From assembly GCA_012103035.1 (NCBI GenBank), contig JAAVLL010000002.1, positions 186,001 to 250,000 on the forward strand: DNA of 64,000 nt, in the 5' to 3' direction. A program made the translations under genes and the position numbers. The notes under the pieces were generated by a model, which saw nothing but the letters and a program-made list of their open reading frames with translations, was not told the DNA's origin and made no database searches. Positions 56,198 through 64,000 of this stretch are shown here, piece after piece. Origin of the DNA: Brucella oryzae. GTDB taxonomy: Bacteria; Pseudomonadota; Alphaproteobacteria; Rhizobiales; Rhizobiaceae. The first letter of the stretch is position 1. Every line of letters begins with the position of its first letter.

Positions 56198-56986
56198 GCG
56201 AAAATGCGATCAGCGTTCGGGAACTCACCAAAACCTTCGGTGGCGGACGAACACTTCTGGGGAAAGAGCGTCACAAGGTCGAGGCCGTTAAAATGTTTCG
56301 TTCGATCTGAGAAGCGGCGAGACATTGGCGATTGTCGGTGAAAGCGGATCGGGCAAAAGCACGCTCGCCCGAATGCTTGTCGGTCTGACAGAACCGACGG
56401 GCGGTACGATGACAATTGCTGGCCGCGATGCGCATGAATTGCGAAATTCCGGTGCGCGGGCGTTCGGCAAGGTCATACAATATGTCTTTCAGGATCCTGT
56501 TGCTTCGCTCAATCCGAGAAAGACGATCCGGCAGATATTGGAAACGCCTCTCAAGCTTCTGAACGGGTTGGATTCGCTCGACGGAAACAACGCATGATCC
56601 AGTTGCTGGACGCCGTTCAGATGCCGAAGGATACGCTGGAACGCTATCCGCACGAATTTTCAGGCGGGCAGGCACAACGTATCGCCATTGCGCGAACGCT
56701 GGCTGCCGAAGCGGAAATCGTGGTGCTCGATGAACCGGTTAGCGCATTGGACGTCTCTGTTCAGGCGCAGGTTCTTTGCTTCTGGATCAATTGAAGAAAG
56801 AGTTCGGTCTCTCCTATCTCTTCATCAGTCACGACCTAGCTGTGGTGGAAGCCATCTCCGACAGGGTTGCGGTGATGTATTTCGGGAAATCGTTGAGGAA
56901 GCGACCGCAAGCGATCTTTTGCCAGACCGGAACATGCCTATACACGACAACTCGTGGAAAGCGCACCGCGCATCAGGAGAGAGTAG
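56194..56986 (+). CDS. Peptide-type ABC importer ATPase 2 (DppF-like)
   Basis: About 266 residues. Walker [22 protein letters not shown]-loop [20 protein letters not shown], signature [20 protein letters not shown], Walker [21 protein letters not shown], switch [20 protein letters not shown]. Several shifts (near 56290, 56578, 56775, 56888, 56930) split it into short frames. Corrected, it ends [11 protein letters not shown] at TAG 56984-56986, seven bases before the GntR gene. Confidence 0.83.
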
Positions 56987-56992
56987 CAAGAT

Positions 56993-57768
56993 ATGGTCAG
57001 GACGGGCCGGAATTCCGATCACCAACCGCAATCGCGTACGAGGGAGGCCAAAGCCCGTCGGCGACCCGAGGAGATCGCCGACCGTATCAAGGATGTTATC
57101 CGTTCCGATGCATTGAAACCGGGAGATCGACTGCCACAGGAAAAGGAACTGATTGATCAGTTCAAGGCCGCCAAGGGGACGGTGCGCGAAGCGATGAAGG
57201 CGCTGGAGACGCAGGGGCTGATTTTACGCGCAGCGGCCCGGCGGTGGCGCTTTTGTGGCTGAACCTTCTGCCCAGCACGCAATGGAAATGCTGGGGAGCT
57301 ATTTTTCTTCGACCAGCCGAGCCTTGCCGAAGTCTACGCCATCCGCAAGCTTCTCGAGCCAGAGGTTGCGGCCATCCTGTCAGGAAGATTGACTGACGAT
57401 GACATTGCCCGGCTGGAAAATACAATGCGGGTCTATGACCGCCCGCCGGTCGATCTCGACGACCAGTATCGCCAGCGTGTCGCGAGCTGGATTTCCATTC
57501 GTTGCTGGCGCAGCTTTGTCCCAACCGTTTGCTGGGTTTCATCTGTGGATTGACCCATAATTTGTTGCGAAGCCTACCAATCGCACGTGCAATCTATGCC
57601 GATCCGACACCAGCCTCACGTGAGGAAGGGCTCATCTTTCAGCATCGATTACTGACGGCGCTCGTTGAAAATCGCAGCGAAGATGCCCGTTGTATTGCGT
57701 ATGAGCATATGGTGTCTGCCGAAAGATATATGCTTTCCAAGGAGGGATCGATCAGGGAAACGGTGTAA
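56993..57768 (+). CDS. GntR-family (FadR subfamily) regulator of the peptide/NAGGN locus
   Basis: About 260 residues. Winged helix [20 protein letters not shown], then [20 protein letters not shown] and [15 protein letters not shown]-terminal FCD helical ligand domain ([39 protein letters not shown]). Shifts near 57229-57242 and near 57484 need one base each. It is the last gene of the ABC importer operon and is followed by a terminator before asnO, so it probably controls the importer and perhaps the osmolyte genes. Effector unknown. Confidence 0.82.
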
Positions 57769-57820
57769 CGGGCCCAAAAGTTGGGAACCATCCCGGCGCT
57801 CCCGCATTAGCAATTATGCA

Positions 57821-57859
57821 GGCCGCCGCCATAACAGATGCGACGGCCTTGTTTGTTTG
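57821..57859 (+). terminator. Terminator between the GntR gene and asnO
   Basis: GGCCGCCGC (57821-57829) pairs with GCGACGGCC (57840-57848) with one G-T-type mismatch, followed by the T-rich stretch TTGTTTGTTT (57849-57858). It separates the importer-regulator operon from asnO, whose ATG lies 30 bases further on, so asnO may need its own promoter or depend on read-through. Confidence 0.65.
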
Positions 57860-57888
57860 TGAACGACAATGGAGGTTTCGACCCTTTT

Positions 57889-59658
57889 ATGTGTGGTATT
57901 TGCGGAGAAGTCAGGTTCGACGGTGGTTCGCCGTCAGTTTCGGCAGTCTCGAAAATGGCGGATGTGCTCAGTCCTCGTGGACCGGACGCATCCGGGATTG
58001 TGATCCGGGGCAATATCGGTTTCGGACACCGAAGACTAAGAATCCTCGATCTCTCCGAAAAGTCGCAGCAGCCTATGATCGATGCCGATCTCGGCCTGAC
58101 ACTAGTGTTCAATGGCTGCATCTATAATTTTCGCGAATTGCGCACCGAACTGGAACAGAAGGGCTATAAGTTCTTTTCCGATGGCGATACGGAAGTCATT
58201 CTCAAGGCTTGGCATGCATGGGGCGAAAATTGTATTAAGCGCTTTCTCGGCATGTTTGCCTTCGCCATCCATGAGCGTGATACGGGCAGAATTATCCTCG
58301 CGCGTGACAGGTTTGGCGTTAAACCGCTCTATCTGGCCGAAGTGAACGGTGCCTTGCGGTTCGCATCTTCGCTGCCCGCTCTGGTCAAGGCTGGTGGCAT
58401 CGACACGTCGATAGACCGCGCAGCCTTGCACAATTACATGAGCTTTCACGCCGTCGTGCCGCCACCGCGCACGATCTATAATGGTGTTCGAAAGCTCCCC
58501 GGCTACGATCCGCGTCTACGAACCAAATGGCAGTTTCAGCGACAGTATTTATTGGCAGGCGCCTTATCGCCGACTGCCCGGCGACGGCGCATTGAACCGC
58601 GAGGAATGGCAGGAGCAATTGCTCGCCATGCTGCGTGTCGCTGTCAAGCGCCGGATGATTTCCGACGTGCCGGTCGGCGTGCTTTTATCCGGCGGGGTGG
58701 ATTCCAGCCTGATCGTCGGTCTGCTTGCTGAGGCCGGTCAATCGGGCCTGATGAGTTTTCAGTTGGCTTTGAGGAAGCAAACGGGGAAAAAGGCGACGAA
58801 TTTGTCTATTCCGATCTGATCGCCGAGCATTTTGGCACCGAACATCATAAGATTTTTGTGCCCTCGGCAGATCTCATGGATGCCCTGCCGGGAACGATCG
58901 CGGCAATGTCCGAACCAATGGTGTCCTATGATAATGTCGGCTTCTACCTCCTTTCCAAGGAGGTTTCGAAGCATATCAAGGTTGTCCAGTCGGGGCAGGG
59001 GCAGATGAAGTTTTCGGCGGCTATCACTGGTATCCACCGCTAGTCGATTCCAACGATGTCGTCAGCGACTATGCCAAAGGGTTCCGTGACCGCTCGCATG
59101 ACGTTCTCGCCACGCAGCTATCGCCGGAATGGATGCCGGAACGTGATTACAGTCAGCAATTTCTCGAAGAATATCTGCTGCAGGATGGCGCCGACACGCC
59201 TGTCGACCGTGCCTTGCGGCTTGATACGAATGTGATGCTCGTGGATGATCCGGTCAAGCGTGTGGACAACATGACGATGGCCTGGGGCTTGAAGCGCGGG
59301 TGCCATTTCTGGATCATGAACTGGTCGAGCTTGCCGCCCGCATTCCGCCGGAGGAAAAACTGCGTGACGGCGGCAAGGGTATCCTTAAGGATGTGGCGAG
59401 GAAGGTCGTTCCAAGCGAAGTCATTGACCGCAAGAAGGGATATTTCCCGGTGCCGCAACTCAAATATATCGCCGGGCCTTATCTCGATATGCTTCGCGAT
59501 GCCCTCTCTTCACAAAAGCGAGGGAGCGCGGACTTTTCCAGCGCGATTATCTTGAACGCCTGTTTGCAAAGCCGTCTGAACACATCACGCCATTGCGTGG
59601 TTCGGAACTGTGGCAGGCCGGCCTCCTCGAAATGTGGCTTCAGACCCAGGAGGCATGA
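57889..59658 (+). CDS. asnO: N-acetylglutaminylglutamine amidotransferase (asparagine synthetase-like)
   Basis: About 591 residues. Class II glutaminase domain starts MCGICGEVRFDGG with the Cys2 nucleophile and LSPRGPDASG; the synthetase domain has the PP-loop LLSGGVDSSLIVGLLAEAGQ and HKIFVP, then VVQSGQGADEVFGGYHWYP after correction. It amidates N-acetylglutaminylglutamine to the osmolyte NAGGN (pathway known from Sinorhizobium and Pseudomonas). Shifts near 58497, 58772, 59006, 59031, 59300 and 59520 are all one-base. Its stop lies 25 bases before the ligase start. Confidence 0.9.
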
Positions 59659-59683
59659 AATGCGGAAAACCGGTGAGGTGGAT

Positions 59684-61446
59684 ATGACCCGGCAGAAAGC
59701 GAAAGGTCGCAAAGCCTTTTCGCACCGTCTTACGCGCTTGCGTACACCTGAAAGCGCAGGCTTTTATCAGGAACATGCGCACGGCCATGACAAGGCGGGA
59801 AGCGAAGATCGCAAGCAGGATGTGGTTGTCGATTGCGGCTGGGGTCGACTACTTTTCGCGCAGACCTTCGAGACCAATGAAGCCATAGTGGAAGCATTGC
59901 GGGGAAGCGCCAGCGAGCCGCGATATCGTCTTTACGTCAGCGATCCTCATGTACTGCTGTCACTCGCACCACATGAGATATTTCTCGATCCGTCGCATAC
60001 ATACCGGATTGAACTTGCGACCTATCGACCGGGCGGGCGACGGATACGTGGCATCACCATACGTCGCGCAGTCTCCGAAGTGGACGCGGAAGGCATCAAC
60101 GCCGTCTATGCGGCCTGTGGCATGGTTCAACTGCGTCCCGACTTTTTCTCATCGGAGCGAGACAACCGTGCTGTTACTTATTTCGTGGCTCAGGACGATG
60201 CTACCGGCGAAATTGTTGGCACTGTAACGGGCATCGACCATCAGCGCCTTTTGATGATCCTGATCGCAGTGCTTCGCTTTGGTGTCTTGCAGTTCATCCT
60301 CAAGCGCGGCAGCCGGGTATCGGTGAAAAACTGGTGCGAAAACTTGCCGAGCATTTTCAGGCTCGCGGTTTGAGCCATATCGATCTCTCGGTTCTGCATG
60401 ACAACGAAAACGCCATAAGGCTCTATGAAAAGCTGAAGTTTCGCCGCGTTCCGCTCTTCGCGATAAAGCGTAAGAACGCAATCAACGAGAAATTTTTCGC
60501 CTCGCATCTGGAAACCTTCGATGCGCTCAATCCCTATGCTCGCATAATCGTGGATGAAGCGGTGCGTCGTGGTATTCAGGTTGAAATAACCGATGCTGAA
60601 GGCGGCTTTTTCCGCCTCTCCTATGGCGGGCGTTCCGTCCATTGCCGTGAGAGCTTGTCTGAAATGACATCGGGTGTAGCGATGTCAATCTGCGACGACA
60701 AGGCCGTGACGCGGCGCGTCGTCGAGAAGGCTGGTCTGACAGTGTCGGAGCAGATTGCGGCCGAAGCGGACGATGATGCGCTGGAAGCTTTTCTAAAACG
60801 TCACGGCAAGCTGGTGGTGAAACCAGCCCGGGGCGAACAGGGAAGAGGAATTTCTGTTGGCATTTCGACTATGAAAGACCTGCGAACGGCAATTAAACAG
60901 GCGCGAACCGTGTGCGACCGCGTGCTGCTAGAGGCGTGTTTTGAAGGCGAGGATCTACGGCTGGTGATTATCGACTACCAACTCGTTGCGGCAGCTGTTC
61001 GTCGCCCGCCGCGGGTAGTAGGGGATGGCAAGGCAACCATCCGCAAGCTTATCGAGATACAATCGCGTAGACGCGCTGCGGCGACCGGTGGGGAAAGCTG
61101 TATTCCCGTCGATGCGGAAACGAAAAGGTGCCTTGAGGAGCAGGGTTGTCTCTCGCATCCGTTCTAGAAGACCGCCGCGAGATCACGGTGCGGAAGGCCG
61201 CTAATCTTCATGCAGGGGTACGATCCATGATGTGACCGGAACCGTCCACCCGGACCTGGTTGGCGCAGCATGCGAGGCTGCACGAGCAATCGGCATTCCG
61301 TTGTCGGGATCGATTTCATGGTCAAACAGCCCGAATTGACGGACTATATCTTTGTTGAAGCTAATGAACGTCCGGGGCTTGCCAATCATCAGCCGCAACC
61401 CACTGCCGCCAAGTTTGTCGATTTGCTATTCCCAGGTTCAAGATAA
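59684..61446 (+). CDS. ngg: N-acetylglutaminylglutamine synthetase (GNAT and ATP-grasp fusion)
   Basis: About 589 residues. N-terminal GNAT acetyltransferase domain (IRRAVSEVDAEGINAVYAAC, then after correction VHPQARQPGIGEKLVRKLAE and HIDLSVLHDNENAIRLYEKL) and C-terminal ATP-grasp ligase (KLVVKPARGEQGRGISVGIS, DRVLLEACFEGEDLRLVIID, FVEANERPGLANH). It acetylates glutamine and joins a second glutamine to give N-acetylglutaminylglutamine, the substrate of AsnO. Shifts near 60250, 60318, 61163, 61215 and 61300 are visible. ATG 59684 has GGTGAGG seven bases upstream. Confidence 0.9.
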
Positions 61447-61450
61447 TAAT

Positions 61451-61504
61451 AGTTTAGAGGAATCTAAACTGCAAAATGTTCGCCGAAAAATTACTCCGGC
61501 GAAC
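61451..61504 (+). terminator. Two tandem hairpins after ngg
   Basis: AGTTTAGA (61451-61458) pairs with TCTAAACT (61463-61470), and GTTCGCCG (61478-61485) pairs with CGGCGAAC (61497-61504). Both stems are perfect. They begin five bases after the ngg stop in an AT-rich stretch and probably end the asnO-ngg transcript; neither has a long T tract. Confidence 0.6.
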
Positions 61505-61547
61505 CTGAAACTATGCAAACTTCAAGCAGTATGATGTAATTTAACCA

Positions 61548-63145
61548 TTGAGGAAATTTAAGCAGAAGTTGTATTCAGCAAATCAATTATTGATTGTAAC
61601 GGGAAAATTCATTTTTCATTTGGTTTCTGCCTCTATCCCTTTACGACAAGGGCCTTGGGCGAAAGAGGGTGATCGAACCGTATTCACGCCTGAGCGGAAA
61701 AGGGCTGAAAATGGACACGCGGGGCAGAACAGCAAGGATGTGCCGCTGGCAGTCGATCTGGACGGAACTCTGGTTTCGACCGATCTGCTGTGGGAGGGTA
61801 TTTTTCTTCTTTTGAAGAGGAACATCCTGTTCGTCTTCATGCTGCCGGTGTGGCTGTTCTCAGGCAAGGCATATCTCAAGCGACAGGTGGCTGAGCGCGT
61901 AACGCTCGATGCATCGCGACTTCCCTACCGAACCGAGTTTCTGGAATTTCTGCGTAGCGAACATGGGTTGGGGCGGACTTTGGTGCTGGCAACAGCTGCC
62001 GCTGAACCGATGGCCAAGGCTGTTGCGTCTGAGCTTGGGATTTTCAGCGCTGTCTATTCAACATCCGGTACGACCAATCTTTCGGCACAGCGCAAGGTTG
62101 ATCTGCTTGTCGAGCACTATGGGCGACAGGGATTCGACTATGCCGGAAATGATCGTGATGACCTGCCGGTTTTCGATGCAGCCCGACAGGCGATCGTTGT
62201 CGCACCTGATCGTGCAGCGGCACATTTTCAGCAACGGACTGGCTGCAAATTTTTCAGTGGCGAAAAACCGACTATTAGAACCTATGTTCGTATGCTGCGT
62301 GTTCATCAGTGGCTGAAGAATCTGCTTGTCTTTGTGCCGGCCATTCTGGCGCATGACATATTGAAACCAGACGTGTTGATTGCGTCTTGTCTGGCATTCA
62401 TCGCCTTCTCTGCTACAGCGTCTGCGATCTATATCGTTAATGATATTGTTGATCTTCCGGTGGATCGAAGACATGCGCGAAAAATCAGCGCCCTTTTGCA
62501 AGCGGACAGATATCCATTCCTTTTGGTCTAAGCGTTGCGTCGCTGTTGTTGATTCTAATGGCTTTCGTCTGTTTCTTCCTTCCACCCGCTTTCACGCTCG
62601 CAATTGTCACCTATCTGGTTTTCACAACCGCCTATACCTTCGCTTTGAAGCGCATGTTGTTGGGAGATGTGATTTGTCTCGCGGGGCTTTACAGCCTGCG
62701 GCTTTTGGGAGGGTCGGCGGCTGCCTATATTCCGCCATCGTTCTGGCTGATGGCTTTTGCCATGTTCTTCTTTCTGTCGCTGGCACTGGTGAAGCGCTAT
62801 GTCGAGTTGCAGGGCGCTACAGTGACAGAAAAGGACCGGATTTTGGGGCGAGGCTACCGCCCTGAAGATCGCGATATTATTGGGCAGTGTGGGGTTGCGG
62901 CTGCATTTACCGCAGCACTGGTTCTGGCGCTTTATATCAATAGCGATGCCGTCAAGACGCTCTACACCTATCCCTGGCTGATATGGCCGCTCGGTCCGAT
63001 CGCACTCTATATCAATGTGCGCGTTTGGATATTGGCACATCGAGGCGACATGGATGACGATCCGGTCCTCTTTCTCGCCAATTGGCGCAGCCAGCTAGTT
63101 ATCGTGCTCGGCGCTGTATTAGTTCTTGTGGCCGGAATGCGCTGA
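61548..63145 (+). CDS. HAD phosphatase-UbiA prenyltransferase fusion (DPPR synthase-like)
   Basis: About 530 residues if TTG 61548 is used, but the first 60 residues are poorly conserved in look and the true start is uncertain. The HAD domain opens PLAVDLDGTLVSTDLLWEG (DxD nucleophile motif) and has YAGNDRDDLPVFDAARQA. The UbiA domain carries YVRMLRVHQWLKNLLVFVPA and NDIVDLPVDRRHARKNQRPF once A run 62481-62485 is given one more A. UbiA proteins of this branch (Rv3806c-like) move phosphoribose onto a polyprenyl phosphate; the HAD domain would remove the 5-phosphate. Eight or nine membrane segments. TGA 63143-63145 overlaps the next ATG. Confidence 0.82.
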
Positions 63146-64000
63146 TGGAACATGCTTTCGACAGTTTCGGGCGTATTGACCGGCGAAGGCGGCAATACCT
63201 TCCGCTGGAGAGACTGGAGACTGGTTTCACGCAGGCCTTGCCGGGCAATGCGAGCCTGTTGCCGTTCGGAAATGGTCGTTCCTATGGCGATAGCTGTCAT
63301 AATGATGCGAGCTTTCTCGTGCCTATGCAGGTACGAAAAAGGATACTGTACTTCGATCCCGATATGGGATTGCTAACGGCTGAGAGCGGCGTGCTCTTGA
63401 GTGAAATCATCGCTCATGTCGCATCGCATGGTTATTTCCTGCCTGTCACACCCGGCACCCAGTTTGTGACGCTCGGCGGTGCCATTGCCAATGACGTTCA
63501 TGGTAAGAACCATCACCGGCAGGGGACTTTCGGGTGTCATGTTGAGGGGCTGGATCTGCTTCGCTCGGACGGTGTCCATTACAGATGTTCCGATGCGGAA
63601 AATATTGACCTGTTCCGGGCCACAATCGGCGGGATGGGACTGACCGGATTAATCCTTCGCGCAACGATCCGGCTCATGCGGGTGGATGGCCTCGACGTCG
63701 AAGAAAAGGTTCTGCCTTTCCGCGATCTTGATGCATATTTCGATATGGCCGAGGCGGCGGATCATGAAAATGAATATGCTGTTGCATGGCTCGACCAGCT
63801 TTCTAACGGTCGAGGCTTGCTGATGGTCGGTAATCATGTTGCCGCGCCTAATGACGCCATTTCGACAGCCGGGCGGTTTGGCGTGCCGTTTGAATTGCCA
63901 TTCTCGTTTTTGAACAAGACAAGCCTGTCGCTTTTCAATGCGGCCTATTTCCAGCGCAAGAGGCGACAGGGGACAGCGCGTAGAGTGCCGTATCAAAGCT
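63145..64000 (+). CDS. DprE1-like FAD-dependent oxidase (partial, cut by window edge)
   Basis: 285 residues to the window end, no shift seen. FAD_binding_4 (VAO type) domain: LLPFGNGRSYGDSCHNDASF, FLPVTPGTQFVTLGGAIAND, VHGKNHHRQGTFGCHVEGLD, IGGMGLTGLILRATIRL. In DprE1 this fold oxidises decaprenyl-phosphoryl-ribose at C2, and the HGKNHH motif includes the flavin-linked region. TGATG coupling to the upstream UbiA gene supports a shared pathway giving a polyprenyl-phospho-arabinose-like sugar donor. A DprE2-like reductase would be expected just beyond the window. Confidence 0.85.
   Translation, partial: MEHAFDSFGRIDRRRRQYLPLERLETGFTQALPGNASLLPFGNGRSYGDSCHNDASFLVPMQVRKRILYFDPDMGLLTAESGVLLSEIIAHVASHGYFLPVTPGTQFVTLGGAIANDVHGKNHHRQGTFGCHVEGLDLLRSDGVHYRCSDAENIDLFRATIGGMGLTGLILRATIRLMRVDGLDVEEKVLPFRDLDAYFDMAEAADHENEYAVAWLDQLSNGRGLLMVGNHVAAPNDAISTAGRFGVPFELPFSFLNKTSLSLFNAAYFQRKRRQGTARRVPYQS

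Noticed and set aside
61447..61700. AT-rich stretch as a sign of recent horizontal transfer or a replication origin
   Set aside because: It is short, holds two ordinary hairpins after ngg, and shows no iterons, DnaA-box cluster, integrase or repeats at its edges.

Overview
The window looks like part of the secondary chromosome of a Brucellaceae bacterium (Ochrobactrum or Brucella sensu lato). The erythritol genes at the left end match what I remember of Brucella EryA closely but not perfectly. The Thu trehalose cluster, the bifunctional carnitine dehydrogenase/thioesterase and the NAGGN osmolyte cluster are also typical of Rhizobiales. I see no rRNA, complete tRNA, CRISPR array, phage or intact insertion sequence.

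The most important caution concerns base accuracy. Most genes over about 1 kb are broken by single-base shifts, and almost every one that can be resolved is cured by adding one base to a short homopolymer (GGG read as GG, AAAAA as AAAA, TTTTT as TTTT, CCCC as CCC). Housekeeping genes (nrdE, nrdF, leuA) suffer as often as accessory ones. I therefore annotate each such gene as one full-length CDS with its shift sites stated, and read the shifts as assembly errors, not pseudogenes.

Layout. 1-7.2 kb: eryB (partial) and eryA on the minus strand, divergent from a sugar ABC importer (DUF2291 protein, ATPase, permease, binding protein). 7.3-11.5 kb: DeoR regulator, second FGGY kinase and second GlpD-like dehydrogenase, a module parallel to eryA/eryB. 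11.5-16.5 kb: cupin and carnitine catabolism (binding protein, AraC/GATase1 regulator, BKACE cleavage enzyme, carnitine dehydrogenase-thioesterase fusion). 16.5-20.3 kb: TetR-controlled HlyD/ABC-2 efflux operon with a 24-bp operator. 20.3-23.5 kb: MFS exporter and aldo/keto reductase divergent from a LysR regulator. 23.7-26.9 kb: SbmA/BacA-like ABC transporter and a Xre-RES toxin-antitoxin pair. 27-28 kb: cation diffusion facilitator. 28-35.6 kb: trehalose uptake and utilisation (LacI regulator, thuEFGK, thuA, thuB). 35.7-39.5 kb: NCS2-like permease, iron alcohol dehydrogenase, AraC regulator. 39.5-41.5 kb: leuA with a possible leucine leader peptide. 41.5-46 kb: a SoxR neighbourhood with two SoxR boxes (cytochrome c, flavin reductase-like protein, soxR, MFS exporter, DoxX, SDR). 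46.1-50.5 kb: cobalamin riboswitch followed by nrdHIEF. 50.6-61.5 kb: N-acetylglutaminylglutamine amide locus (M42 hydrolase, dipeptide-type ABC importer, GntR regulator, asparagine synthetase-like amidotransferase, GNAT/ATP-grasp ligase). 61.5-64 kb: HAD-UbiA fusion and the start of a DprE1-like oxidase, suggesting a polyprenyl-phospho-pentose pathway.

Much of the window serves uptake and use of osmolyte-like compounds (polyols, carnitine, trehalose, peptides) alongside stress functions. The clearest regulatory sites are palindromes sitting inside promoters: TetR, Xre-RES, LysR, SoxR (two), and an unassigned tandem palindrome upstream of the iron alcohol dehydrogenase.
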